Source of the DNA: Siphonodentalium dalli
Taxonomy: Eukaryota > Mollusca > Scaphopoda > Gadilida > Siphonodentaliidae
Direction of reading: 5' to 3'
Length of the DNA stretch: 64,000 nt
Assembly (NCBI GenBank): GCA_032622095.1
Contig: CP136061.1
Coordinates: 252,849,582 to 252,913,581, forward strand
This document shows, piece after piece, positions 12,553-24,149 of the stretch (its first letter is position 1; every line of letters starts with the position of its first letter). The position numbers and the translations under genes are program-made. The notes below the pieces were generated by a model that saw only the letters and a list, made by a program, of their open reading frames with translations, did no database searches and was not told the origin of the DNA.

Positions 12553-12800
12553 CAGAACCTCTTCTGAATTCATGCATCACTCTCCACGACAATCTCCAAA
12601 AGCGATAACACATTTCAGACAGGCCATGTTTGCGACATGTACACACATTGGTGCCAAATGGTTTTTTAATGACATCTTACACCTGCACCGTACAAAATTG
12701 AGCAATTCGTCTGGGGCTGCATTCTGGTCAGCCATGACTGGGGCAAGATCAGCACTACGAAGTCCCCAGCCACATCTCTCAGAATTCAATACGTCGTTAT
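12553..12800 (-). pseudogene. Cys-rich C-terminal tail of a transposon protein (fragment)
   Basis: Read on the minus strand, the first frame gives a Trp- and Pro-containing lead-in (about 12790-12690: 'ADLAPVMADQNAAPDELLNF') and then 'VRCRCK'. After a frameshift near 12660 comes 'GTNVCTCRKHGL', and after a second shift 'GDCRGE' followed by 'CMNSEEV'. This pattern (LL...C-x-CK...C-x-C...HGL...C..C) is a common C-terminal signature of multi-copy transposon-borne proteins in aquatic animals. It parallels the Cys-rich tail of the pseudogene ending near 32441. Only about 80 residues remain, with at least two frameshifts, so it is dead. The family match is from memory of its pattern, not a search. 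Confidence 0.55.
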
Positions 12801-13229
12801 TTAGTAATATAGCAAGTTCGCAACAAAGATGCTGCTGACACGCACACAGTTAGCGATAGCAACAGTCTGGAATTTCGAACACGAGTTTCAAGTGATATGT
12901 TATATATATTATTTAAATTTGAGCTGGAATTACAAACTAAGTGACTTTTGAGTAAGAAGTTTCGACAATCCATTCGTAAATGCGACTGGCATTACGGGAA
13001 TACAAGTTCATTGTATTAAACCAGATATGTCTACAGTGAGTGGTGCATATTGTATTTTTTTTACATTACCAACAATTGCTCTTTTCAACGAATCTTCTGC
13101 AAAATGGTAATTCTTAACAATAAAAACAAACGCCGCATAAAAAGTAAGCCGTATCTTCTGTCTACACGTGTGTTGCTAAACGTGTCAGAACAAATATCTT
13201 CCAATTTCAGACTATAGCTTTTTACTTAA
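12801..13229. other. Unassigned AT-rich stretch
   Basis: Nothing recognisable between the Cys-rich fragment and the next MITE. Confidence 0.4.
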
Positions 13230-13703
13230 AGGGGTACTGTACGCCATTTTCAATAAATTCCCGGCGATAACAACGATCTAGTATCGATAATATATAGAAA
13301 AATAAGTAATTTGAGTCGAAGATGTATTCTGTAAACATTCAGGTTAATATGCTATCTTAAAATCAAAGTTAATAATTTGGTATTAATTTAATTTATGGCT
13401 GGAGCCATAAATTAAATTACGAATTTCCGTGTTCAAGACGTAATCAAATTAATTAACGGATAATGGATTGGGCAATGCGTGGCACACATGATCGTGTAAA
13501 AAAATATTTATATTATTCATTTGCTTGAAAAATGTACAAAAATTACTCGACAACGACATTTTGTATTTTCGCATTCCGGCTATTCAGCCATCCGTAACAC
13601 TACTTCGTACTCAACAGACTTTAAAATAATGGAAATGTTGGTACCTTATTCTACGACTCAGATACTATAGAAACCAACAACAACATTTGAGTACAGTATC
13701 CCT
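13230..13703. mobile_element. MITE family 7 (TTAA target), copy 1
   Basis: Flanked by TTAA at 13226-13229 and 13704-13707. Termini are AGGGGTACTGTACGCCATTT and ...GAGTACAGTATCCCT. The interior includes 'ataatatatagaaaaataag' and a hairpin 'taatttatggctggagccat'. It matches 21950-22200 in inverted orientation. This copy is longer because it has about 230 extra bases before its right end. Confidence 0.85.
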
Positions 13704-13955
13704 TTAATTATCCCAATTGTGATTAAATATTTACCAAGTCAAGTCAAATTTTGTATTCACATAAACCACAATCGTGGTACAAGTGGTGAAAAAGAAAATA
13801 ATACAAAAATAGATTAGGGGCGTTCACGTAAGACAGGGGTATGTAGATTGTTAACAGTTGTATAGAGATAATTCACGCTACTGCCCAGCGGCGATAACCA
13901 CGCCTGCCATAAATTGCCAGACTGAATTATAACAGGTTAGACATCACACGCCGAT

Positions 13956-14279
13956 ATGTCTGACAACAAGGAACGACGACTTTCAAATTTGGTGGACTTA
14001 CCACCATATTTCGCTGGATTGTTCTTCAATTCGACTGGCACTTCATTGAAATCGCGACAGCAAGGATACAACTACTTTAGTGAAGGCTACATACATTCAG
14101 TTTCAATGTTTATTTGCGACGACAAGCTCTTTATTGGGGCAAAATACCACCGAAGCATGATGAAAATTGAACCTGCACATGGCGTCGATTTTGAGATAAA
14201 TTGTTCGATAATTTCGGATATTCACTGTTCTTGTCAAGCTGGACATGTAACACATAATAAATATTCAATGTTATTATAA
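13956..14279 (+). pseudogene. Fragment resembling the SWIM-type N-terminus of YqaJ-family proteins
   Basis: This 107-codon ORF begins at an ATG. It has a 'YFSEGYIHSVSMF' stretch (about residues 40-52), 'IGAKYHRSMMK' and then 'IHCSCQAG' near its end. Multi-copy invertebrate proteins with a C-terminal YqaJ nuclease often carry such a region, followed by a SWIM zinc finger (C-x-C...C-x-H). Here only the first C-x-C is present and the second half of the finger is missing. A possible splice donor (CAT|GTAACA) lies directly after 'QAGH', so it could be an exon whose partner is gone. No YqaJ domain follows in the next kilobases. Alternative: a chance ORF. Confidence 0.4.
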
Positions 14280-14919
14280 TATATCTCTTCACAATAGACG
14301 CACGATCTATCAATTTATCGATGGTGTACCATACAATTTCCATATTTCGATAAAAATTCGAGGACTTGTATGTTTTCATCCGTTGTAGTCAGTTTTTTGT
14401 ACTTTTTCGAAGATGCACCATACTGGTATCAAAAAGTGTTCCATGTCATAATTGATTGTTTTTTTCTGGATAACTGATTGTTTTTTTTCTGGATAATGAT
14501 ACATATTCTAATAGATGGGCAATATTGGATCCAATACTGGACTTATGAACGTGAACGTATTGATCATATTTGGAGATGGTTTTGTCATCGACCGCCTTCA
14601 ACCTCTTTGACTAAACTATCTATCTATACGTATATTCGTAGCAGCCCACCATCCTTCCCGATACACCAAAGCATCTGATATTTGTTTTTTTCTTTATTAA
14701 CTCCTTAGTCACTAATTTAGAATTTGAAAATACCACGCCTATACAGAAAGTGGGGGCAATGCCACAGACATAGGTTCCAATACATACGGCATATATTGCT
14801 ATACATGTATAGTGTTTATATTAGTCCTAGAATAATATAGGGACTGTTTGCCATGTGTATGGAGCCTCTGTGTGTTGTAACTTGTAATAATTTTCCCACA
14901 ATGACGTAGAGCAGACCAC
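14280..14919. other. Unassigned AT-rich stretch
   Basis: No gene or element recognised. A short direct duplication 'ctgattgttttttt' lies at about 14452-14490. Confidence 0.35.
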
Positions 14920-16110
14920 CCTATTACCTAGTCCAAGTCTTCTTGTACTAAAACCAGCTAAGATATTGGGATGGCGATGCTGGCGTTCAGTCCAAGACCG
15001 CCCTATATGCTCGCTTATGACACGGCTTAAGCGTTAGTGACCCGCTCAAATAAAACCACAATTATATGAAATAAAATATCACAATTGCGACAATAAACGG
15101 ATATTTTCCGCAGAAGACATGCTATTTTATCTGAAACCCACATCAGTTGTGAATTTAAAACGGTAATTTAATGCGAAAAGAGACATTTACCTCAATGTTT
15201 ACAATTTTTTAAAAGTATGCGAACTCGGTTGACCTCGCGAACTGTGTTCGGCATTTTCCGTTGAAAATATTCCGTAGATTTTGGACAACAACGCAAATTA
15301 CGATGAATTCTCCATTGTAATCGTAATTATGTGTGTCAATAAATAAAATAATAAATAGATTAATTAAACATTGGAGATATAAATGTAATACACTAAATAA
15401 ATGAACCTTAAGTTTGAAAAGTCCCACTAAAACGGAAGAACTATATTTCGAAACTGTGTGATTCGGTTCTCCTATTATTTTATCAACACAGATGTCAAAA
15501 TGCACATCACACGCATGGCAAGTCAGACACAAGAGTTCTAATTTGCTCCAATTTTGACAAGTTGCTTGCGAAAATTGTCAACAAAACTACCGTTCTGATC
15601 CTCCATTATGTCATTAAGTTTTTAGTGCGGGAATTGTTCTGAAAGCACATAGAAAACTGGACTTTCGGGCGATCGGTTTGCGCCATTTTTGTTCGGAAAA
15701 CCCGCGCTATATATAGAAACGGAAAGTAGAATTCCCAGAACAAACAGCGGATTATGCCGAACTTATTCGGACTACGTCGGCTTTCGGTTAAAACGTAAAC
15801 AAACAGAGAAACAAATCGATGTTTGTGGCAATCAACCGGAATATTCTATGTGTAATTTAACATTAAAGTTAGATTATTATACACCATTATGACCATAAGA
15901 TGTAAGCCTTTCCTATGGATATAGCATCATGTATTGATTTGCTAGGTAAATCGAGTAAAATACACCACAAATTCCCGCCACAGATCGTGGGCGTAACTCG
16001 TGTGATAGGATTGGTATACAAGCGGGCTTGGACTAAACGCCAGCATCGCCATCCCAATATCTTAGCTGGTTTTAGTACAAGAAGACTTGGACTACCTATT
16101 ACCAAGAAGG
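14920..16110. repeat. 1.2-kb unit bounded by 80-bp inverted repeats
   Basis: About 14925-15000 ('agtccaagtcttcttgtact' through 'ggcgatgctggcg') is repeated almost exactly in inverted orientation at about 16025-16102. The spacer of about 1.0 kb holds a 107-codon minus-strand ORF (15209-15532), hydrophobic in its middle and without a recognised domain, which I do not call a gene. It may be a small foldback element or two independent copies of a short repeat. The inverted arms are far more similar than typical neighbouring repeats here. Confidence 0.6.
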
Positions 16111-17833
16111 GCGTTATGGAACAACATCTGTACAATATATAATAATCCTTTTATTTCAGACAAAAAGAACGCCCTTATCCCTGCCACGTGGGTGTGTATG
16201 GGCTATGTAAAAACGTGACTTATATATCTAAGGAAGTAATAAAGACATTTAAATTAAAAAAAAGAAGAAGTTATAATAACAATTAATAATCTTCATAATT
16301 GGCACATTACGCGTATAGAACAAACATGTTTCAGTATATTGAGAAATTATTTTTCATATCACAGTTCCCTAATATTCCATTGGTCTGTCATAATGTTTGT
16401 GTATGTAAGTCCACGTATAAATGCCATGAATACCATTTATTCACAAAATATACCAATAAATGCTGTATAATGTACCAAATCTAACCATCACAAATCCGAA
16501 AGCTACCACGAAGAGGCGCCCTAATCAGCCTGTATTAATCGACAACAGGTGAATTTAACAGGTGCTGTCATATACTTTGGCCATTTTAGTGTCCCTCTTT
16601 CTCCAACAAATCATCCCTTGGAGATTAAAACACTATGTGGTCCATTATCTCAAATGTGTACATAGTTTGATTTGATAGTTTTAACTAATAAGCTTATCTA
16701 GCACTTCCTAATCCCCTCATCATATTTCCATTTGTCACCTCTTGGCTCAGCGTGACATGTCATAATTTACTAATCCAAAAAGCCCATAGGGCGAAGCTTT
16801 CGGATTCTGTTACTGTTATAGTATTATATTGTGTCAACTTACATGAAACCAATACTCTTTTATACAAAACAAAATCAAAGCGACATAGAGTAAGCCGGTA
16901 AAATGAGTCTTTTTGTCTAACCGCCTGTTCGCAGAAGCAACCATTTCTCCAGGCTGTATAATGCAATTATCGCATTGGCTCACACAGCTAATTGCGGTAG
17001 GGTCAATTAAGTTGTAAATAAATAAATTCGTCCAAAATATAAATGTAACTGTACCGATAAGAGTAAATTTAATGCCCATAAAATGCATTGTATATGTGGC
17101 CTGACTGTAAGCAGAAAACCCAAACTTTTAAAGACGTAAATAATTGGGTTTGACTTGCGTTGCAGTGCCCAATAAATCCTCTATCCTGCAAATGGATCTG
17201 TTTTAATGATCTGTGTACATTTAAAAATATTTAACAACAGACTTGTATATTACCAATACGTATTTTCACTCGTAGGTGGTTATATAATATGTTGCTTTCG
17301 TCGTGGCATTGCTTGGGTTTGCGACCATTTTGACAGCCATTTCATGGCCGCGATTTCATTATTCTCTGCTTTCTCTGATGTATTTCCTTACTTTTCCCCT
17401 TTCACGTCTAATATGCTTGGACTAATAAGAAGGTAAGAGACATTGACTGCAGGTCGGCAAAAGCTAGAAAAGATCACAATGACTCATTGTTATCGAAACG
17501 ACTGCCTTGTATATGTATGTTTGGTTTTTCACTGTCCAAGGGTGCATCCTGTGAAAGTTGAGGAGTAGCAATGCTGATCAATGTTTTGCCATCTCAAACT
17601 GTTCCAATGTCAATCGTCTCCGTTTGACTCGATGATATCTGCCAACCTATTCTGAACAAAGTGGTGTTTGATCCACTTCAAGGTCCCGCAACTTCATATT
17701 CAACGATGGAATCCAATCAGGATTTGTAGAATCATACAGGTCTGATGGTTTACCTGGTGGAAAACAATGAATGATGTTAGAAATGTATTGCATACATTTG
17801 CAAATCAGTACACTTGCCCAATATTTTTGTCAT
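16111..17833. other. Gene-free stretch
   Basis: AT-rich. No RNA gene, conserved ORF or bounded element seen. ORFs of 60-84 codons show no domains. Confidence 0.35.
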
Positions 17834-18235
17834 CTTTAATTTATAGTACCACACCTTTAATTTATAGTACCATACCTTTAATTTATAGTACCATACCTTT
17901 AATTTATAGTACCATACCTTTAATTTATAGTACCATACCTTTAATCTATAGTACCATACCTTTAATTTATAGTACCATACCTTTAATTTATAGTACCATA
18001 CCTTTAATTTATAGTACCATACCTTTAATTTATAGTACCATACCTTTAATTTATAGTAACATACCTTTAATTTATAGTACCATACCTTTAATTTATAGTA
18101 CCATACCTTTAATTTATAGTACCATACCTTTAATTTATAGTACCATACCTTTCATTTATAGTACCATACCTTTAATTTATAGTACCATACCTTTAATTAT
18201 AGTACCATACCTTTAATTTATAGTACCACACCTTT
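17834..18235. repeat. 21-bp minisatellite (about 19 units)
   Basis: A very homogeneous tandem array of 'taccatacctttaatttatag', with only scattered single-base variants (for example 'ctatag' near 17946, 'taacat' near 18058, 'ttcattta' near 18153, and one base deletion near 18198). The 21-bp period keeps a 149-codon ORF of heptapeptide repeats open on the plus strand, and I regard that as an artefact. The homogeneity points to recent expansion. Confidence 0.95.
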
Positions 18236-18310
18236 CATTGTTTGGTGTGGCATGACCATCATGCTATCTTTTAAAAACAAATACATGCATGTACCTATAC
18301 AATATATAGA

Positions 18311-18457
18311 GGATCTCACATGAGTTTCTATTTTATACGGTATTTATCAACCGAGTTCACTAAATTCGATTTGAGCCGAGGTTTACCGAGGCTCAAATAG
18401 AATTTAGAGGACGAGGTTGATAAATTACGTATAAAATAGGACGAGTGTGAGATACCT
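18311..18457. repeat. Foldback element
   Basis: Arms 'atctcacatgagtttctatt' through 'tttatcaacc' and the complement ('ggttgataaa' through 'gtgtgagat') enclose a smaller inverted pair around 'gagccgaggtttaccgaggc'. About 147 bp in all, non-coding. Confidence 0.7.
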
Positions 18458-18990
18458 TTTATCACATGATCAAATAAACCCGAAGCAACGCGAAATATTC
18501 ATCGAAAACAACAATCATAAACTACAGCGATCGCAAGTTATTTGAAGAACACCGTGACGTCATCGCACGCGCTGATGTTAAACGTGTCTATTACCGATAA
18601 TTATGAAACTGTTTTTATGGCCAAATTATGTGATAAACATGTATCTGGAAAAGTTTAAAGAAATTACGTCTATATATGCACAGAGGCTGGGTATAAAATA
18701 CTGATTGATGATGTATAGGTTTGCTTTAATCTGATAAATGAGCAATAAATTTAAATATACTCGTAAATTTAGTATTGAATAAAAATGGCATTTTGGGCAC
18801 AAATTATATATGACTATGCCAAATTTCAGGAAATCTAGCAAAAGTCTTTCTCATGCAGTTTACAAAGAAAAAAAAATGCAATATACTTTCCTGAAGTGAA
18901 TGAAATGAATTTTGGTTAGTTTTTAATACATTCATGACGATTTTACGCTAATTCATATCACTCGTGAGAAATACGAGAACAGTAATAAAT
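18458..18990. other. Unassigned stretch downstream of the THAP exon
   Basis: If the THAP exon at 18992-19228 belongs to a gene, its later exons should lie here or further left on the minus strand. I see no conserved ORF here. Confidence 0.35.
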
Positions 18991-18995
18991 ATTAA

Positions 18996-19228
18996 TACTC
19001 ACCGTTTATGAAATGCCAGGAACAAACTTTGGAATTATTTGTAACCGCTTTCACTCTATCAAGTTTAGCGATCCAAGCTTTCCGGCGGCGTTCAGAAAAT
19101 TCGAAAGTTTGTTGTCCTTGATGCGTGATTATCGAAGGTATTGTGTGAAAAGACCACAAAGATCTGCCGTTTTCATCCTTATCCTTGCTTGTGTGGGTAC
19201 AACCCTCAACGAAACAATTATGCGGCAT
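18996..19228 (-). CDS. THAP zinc-finger exon (partial gene)
   Basis: Minus-strand ORF starting at an ATG (19228). It has the THAP (C2CH) layout: Cys at residues 5 and 10, 'LWSFHTIP' around 24-31, 'RRRKAWIAKLDR' around 47-58, and 'KVCSWHF' ending in C-x2-H near the end. THAP domains bind DNA and occur in host regulators and in P-element-like and Kolobok-like transposases. The frame continues into a good splice donor (AAACG|GTGAGT at about 18995), so this looks like a first coding exon. Downstream exons were not found, and a stop follows four codons into the presumed intron. It may be a stranded transposon exon or part of a host gene extending out of view. The domain is clear; its status as a gene is uncertain. 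Confidence 0.7.
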
Positions 19229-21239
19229 GATTAATTACGATAAAACACAAAATGCATAGGAGAATCCCATACGTCTCTGGTGATTATTCACATAATTGCT
19301 ACCAAAGTCATGGCTGCCCCTATGCACACTGGGATGAGTGACCGTTGCCTACAATCTGAATATTTCCTAAGGGATCTATTCATGTCAATGAGTATTTAGT
19401 ATAGAATGGGTTAATATGGATTATAGTTGTATAACATCTGATGTATATGAGAAATATACTATTTGGCAGAAAAATGTTTATACTTTTACCATTTTGAAAG
19501 ATAAAAAATGTCACCAGATTGCGATATATTCTTGCCTCTCTGGAGAGTTCTCATTGCCTTCAACGACTCTCGGGAATAATATACTTTACCACGGATACAC
19601 TCGTCGCAGATATACAATGCCATACAAACAGAACAAACTGGAAACAATCAATAATGCACTGAATAAGCATGATATATTATGTGACACATGGACCGAGGTT
19701 AAGGACAGTTTACTCCCATTACAAACGTGGACAGGGATTTGCATTCGGTTTTATAGTTATCATAAAGTATCGGATAACTTCCTGTAACTCTTTATACCAC
19801 GCCGATTATATATCCACACAACACGGTCTCTATGCCAGCATTAAATATTTTATGATCTCGGCCCCTATGATCATTTCGGGAATTAATGAATACGTCCGCT
19901 ACAGTAAATAATTTGTTTGCTATCCCAGTTTAAATGCGACATAAAAGTGTGTGCGCGAGCTTATACCATGCTGGTGATATTCATAATAATACACTTGATG
20001 GTTGTATAATTTTTTGTTGTTGAATTTTCAATGAGTCAACCTTCTGCTCGAGTGCATCGGCGGCAATATCCGCCACCACGTGACATAACCGCGCTTCATT
20101 CGTCTTTAAAAGTAAATGTAAATATTTTACATAGGCTTCCATGCTAACGTCTGCTGATGTGCATCAAAGGCAAAATTGAAAAATTTCAAACTGCTTTCAG
20201 ATTATATGAGTTTGATATCTGTGCATGGAATTTCCCTATAAAACCACAAATACCATCAGACAGATTTTCCACCTTTAAATTTAGTGTTTTCATAACTCGG
20301 GTGAGTTCCGCACTAAAAAAATATTGTCATGTTTTAATTACACATAGAAATTCTAACAAGTCACCACCGACTTCACCTTTTATGAATGAGCCACTTGATG
20401 GCAAATACAGTTTGTGAGAGAATGATTCTTTGATTTTTTTGTGAACAGTTTTCTTTCAATTCATTCAACCAATCACAACCAAGAGCGTTTTAATTGTTCT
20501 ACTTTTTACTCCTCTCGCATCGTATGGGGGGGGGGGGGGGGGTGCTGGAATTATTTACATAAGTGCAACCTTTCATAGTTGTATCGATCGAGATATGCAT
20601 GTAGGGCTGGCCAAACCATGCTTCTCTTCCCATACACGTCACTTCCACAACTGTGACCGAAATTGTGCCAATCGGGACTTATTCTTTGAAATAAATTAGC
20701 ATTTCCACAAGTACCTCCTTTTTGCAAAACAAAATTCCATAGAAAATAAGCATATAGCCCCACCCAAATGTGGCGCCCAACGTGGTAGCTTTGCGAATAA
20801 TCCCACACAAACATACCACATATCACCCTTTGTGTATTTGTCCAAATGTAAATGGGAGAGGGGCGGATGTATAGTTGTCAAACAATTGTGCCCCGATTCC
20901 TCTTGTAATCTTATATTATAATAACATATGTTTAAAAAAAAAATCCCGAGATTTAACGTTGCATATTAATTATATTTGTTCACATTGCATAACCTATATA
21001 TTACATGATCCGACTATTATCCCATTCATTAAACACAATCTATAATAATGATATACAACGGTCATTGTATAACATGAAATAGTGCCAGGTGTACGCAAAT
21101 CTACTATTGTTGCGTAAACGTGACCTTCCGGTCTGTCGTCTGTTTACATTCCGTACGGACGAGGAACGAAGAAGAATTGGTGTCTGTGACTGATATTGAT
21201 ATAGTTTGAAATTTTATATCGTTAAATTTACGCCATTAA
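19229..21239. other. Gene-free stretch with one MITE terminus and poly-G
   Basis: A right-end sequence of MITE family 4 ('caatgagtatttagtataga' then GGG-TTAA) lies at about 19385-19414. A run of about 17 G lies at 20526-20542. ORFs at 19416-19787 (123 codons), 20157-20417 and 20551-20826 have no recognisable domains and I do not call them. Confidence 0.4.
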
Positions 21240-21461
21240 CCCTTTACCCAACAAAAGGGCCAAAACCAGCCAAATAAAGCTTCAACAGCCTAAAATATAT
21301 AAGAGAATGCATTGGCCTAAAAAAAATCTTTTTTAAACACTTTTTACCATTTTTTTCTTACATTCTTTAACAATTTTATAATTTTTAATGTGTTAAGCCA
21401 TAGGTCGCCTCGCATATATAAGAGAATGCATTGGCACGGGGCCGTTCTGTTGGGTGAAGGG
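21240..21461. mobile_element. MITE family 2 (TTAA target), copy 2
   Basis: Flanked by exact TTAA at 21236-21239 and 21462-21465. Termini are CCCTTTACCCAACAAAAGGG and ...CCGTTCTGTTGGGTGAAGGG. Both internal hairpins have lost one arm, leaving 'atataagagaatgcattgg' twice. It is a deletion derivative of the copy at 2404-2796. Confidence 0.88.
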
Positions 21462-21625
21462 TTAAATACATAAACGAGTCTTATTTGTCTGGGACTATTT
21501 CTTTGCGCGGACAAACAACCCATAGTTAGTGAAACGTCATCGTGGGCTTTACAGAAGCCGCTGTTAGTTTCACGTCCAATTTATGTGATTTAAGTATGTT
21601 TTATGGAGGTTTTAGATCAAGTAAT

Positions 21626-21772
21626 AAATAGAATCTACAAATAGTCCCCAGTAAGTCGTCCAGTAAATTAGGTCTGGACCGAGCCTTTGGCAGGGTCCAG
21701 ATCCAATTTACTGGACTCGTTTTGTAAATTTCGCAACAAACTGGGAACTCGTTGTAGATCCTCTATAAATGC
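21626..21772. repeat. Foldback element
   Basis: Inverted arms 'gtccagtaaattaggtctgg' and 'ccagatccaatttactggac' lie inside a weaker outer pair ('atctacaaa...cccagt' and 'actgggaa...gtagat'). About 147 bp, the same size and layout as the foldback at 18311-18457, though the sequence differs. Confidence 0.65.
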
Positions 21773-21949
21773 TCACACAGCTGCCTGACATTTTTTAAAT
21801 GCATCATCGAGTTGCTACACAAATACCAAGGGCATTATTTGATTGAAATAAATGAAAGCTTTATTCCTAGGTCATATCATTATATGGAACATACGACAAC
21901 ATATTTACAAATATATATAAAAGTGGATATATACGTGCCAAGAAATTAA

Positions 21950-22200
21950 AGGGATACTCAAACCGTTGTCCAATCCACTATCCGTCAATTAATTTGATTA
22001 CGCCTTGTACACGAAATTCGAAATTTAATTATGGCTCCAGCCTTAAATTAAATTTATATGAAATTATTAACTTTGATACATATTAACCTGAATGTTTACA
22101 GAATACATATTCGACTCAGATTACTTATTTTTCTATATATTATCGATATTAGATCATTGTTATTACCGGGAATGTATTGAAAATGGCGTACAGTGCCCCT
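21950..22200. mobile_element. MITE family 7 (TTAA target), copy 2, inverted
   Basis: A left TTAA at 21946-21949 precedes AGGGATACTCAAACC. The right end ...GGCGTACAGTGCCCCT is followed by TTTAAA, a nearly intact target copy. The interior is the reverse complement of the 13230-13703 element, including the 'ttaattatggctccagcc' hairpin. Confidence 0.82.
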
Positions 22201-22589
22201 TTTAAATAGTTTTTCAGCATGCACTTGTTGATATGTTTTTGTAATGGATCTCTGCCACGAGGTCAATAAGTCCGAGTGCAGGAGACATACCTATAAACCA
22301 AATACTATTTTATATTGTTCAAATATATATTTCAGATACCAAAGGTTTCACTTAAAAAGATAATCATTCGTCACTGTTCTCGGCATGATATCAAAAGGAG
22401 AGGATCTCGGGACCGGTAATCACAAATGGGTTAGTCTCACTTTGCATACATGCGGCAGTGGATTAACTCAAAGTGCGACCGACTGTGTTGTTACAACGCT
22501 GACAATTAGGCCGATCCAAGTTAAGTGTTGTGTCCAGGCCCCAGGCCAACTTGTCAAAACTAAGGCCACGGTAAATGTTGTCACTTGTA

Positions 22590-24047
22590 GGATTCGATAT
22601 ATCTAAATGTACACCGAGCAATATTGATACTGATAGTTACATGAAGCTGTTAATGTTAATATACGCAGATGATACGGTATTAATTTCTAATACTAGATCG
22701 GGTCTACAGCATTCTTTAGACGCATTTGCACGATACTGCGATTTATGGAAATTAAAAATCAACACCTCTAAAACTAAAATTGTTATTTTCGGGAGAGCCA
22801 ACAAGAAAAACAAAAATACGAGATATTGCATTAATGAAGACTACATTGAAACTGTAGATAATTATAAATATCTCGGCACGATATTTGATAAATCAGGAAG
22901 ATTCACATCAGATAGAAATTCTAGATGTCTAAGTGCAAAAAAGCCATGTACGCCCTTGTGAATACATCTCGCAATAATAAACTTTCTATTGAAACTTCGT
23001 TAGAAATATATGAAAAATCTATTGTTCCAATAATGACATACGGAGCCGAAATCTGGGGCTATGAAAACTTACAATGCTTTAGAAAACTAGAGTTATGGTT
23101 CCTACGATTTATATTAAATATGAACAAAACAACGCCCACCACATTTGTTTATGGGGAAACAGGACTATACCCAATAGACTTAAAAATTAAGCAGAAGCTG
23201 TTGTGTAACTGGGGCAAAATCATTTCCATGGAATGCACGAGAATACCCCTATTACTCTATTACTTGTTGTTTAGTACTTCAACGACCGAATCGATCAGAA
23301 ACCCCTGGCTCCGTTTCATCAGAAATAACCTGAATTCTATGGGCATGTCATATATCTGGACGACTCAGTCGGTCCACAGTGTGAAGATTTTCTCAGCGGC
23401 TGTGAAACAAAAGCTGACGGACTTACATGCACAACAATGGCATGGATCTATGACTAGTTCAAATAAATTTACTTTTTATAGGTGTATTAGAGAAGAGTTT
23501 ACACGACCTAAATTCCTCTGTATTGACAACAACAATATTGTTATGCCATTAGTGAGGTTCAGGTCCAGAAACCACCGCCTGCCGGTGGAGACTGGTTCCT
23601 GGACAAACACCATATAACGAGAGATTATGCTCTTTATGTGGAGAGGGAATCGGAGATGAATTCCATTTCATATTAGTATGCCCAAACTTGAAAGAAATAT
23701 AAAGAAATATTACTATAAAAGACCCAAGACATTGAAGCTAACCAACCTATTTAATAGCGGTAACAAACGAACTCTTACTAATCTTGCTCTATTTATTAAG
23801 AAAGCCCAATCAATAACGAGGATCTCCTGAGGCACACCAAAACAACTACTAAAACCGACCCAAACCCACTGATTAGTGACCCACTGATTACTGACCACAT
23901 ATCCCATATGATAATGTCATATATTTATTCACTGCACGCATGCACAATTCATAAATATTTTGAAATTTAACACTGTATATGTTCCACTCTATATGTCAAA
24001 ACGACGACGAGTATATACCAATAAATTTAATTGAATTGAATTGAATT
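22590..24047 (+). mobile_element. 5'-truncated non-LTR retrotransposon (LINE)
   Basis: The fragment starts in the reverse-transcriptase palm. The first ORF (22575-22961) contains 'LIYADDTVLIS', the YxDD catalytic motif, followed by the thumb-side 'LKINTSKTKIVIFGR'. A frameshift near 22925 leads into a second ORF (to 23617) with 'MYALVNTSRN', 'YGAEIWGYENL' and 'RFRSRNHRLPVETG'. Another shift exposes 'RLCSLCGEGIGDEFHF', the C-terminal Cys-His knuckle typical of CR1/L2/Jockey-like LINEs. The 3' end is a short repeated tail ('aattgaattgaattg', about 24026-24047). Dead: truncated, with at least two frameshifts. Confidence 0.88.
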
Positions 24048-24149
24048 GTAATTCGCGCATATGTAAGTTACACTAACTAATGTTCATCGTGAATATTTAG
24101 TGTTGTGTCCAGGCCACATTAAACGTGTTTATACTGTTGACATTTGTAA

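Noticed and set aside
15209-15532. 107-codon minus-strand ORF with a hydrophobic middle
   Set aside because: No domain, AT-driven hydrophobic composition and no splice or homology support.
17767-18216. 149-codon ORF of repeated heptapeptides
   Set aside because: It is the translation of a 21-bp minisatellite, with no sequence outside the array to suggest a protein.
19416-19787. 123-codon plus-strand ORF
   Set aside because: Begins inside a MITE-flanked AT-rich stretch, no recognisable motif.
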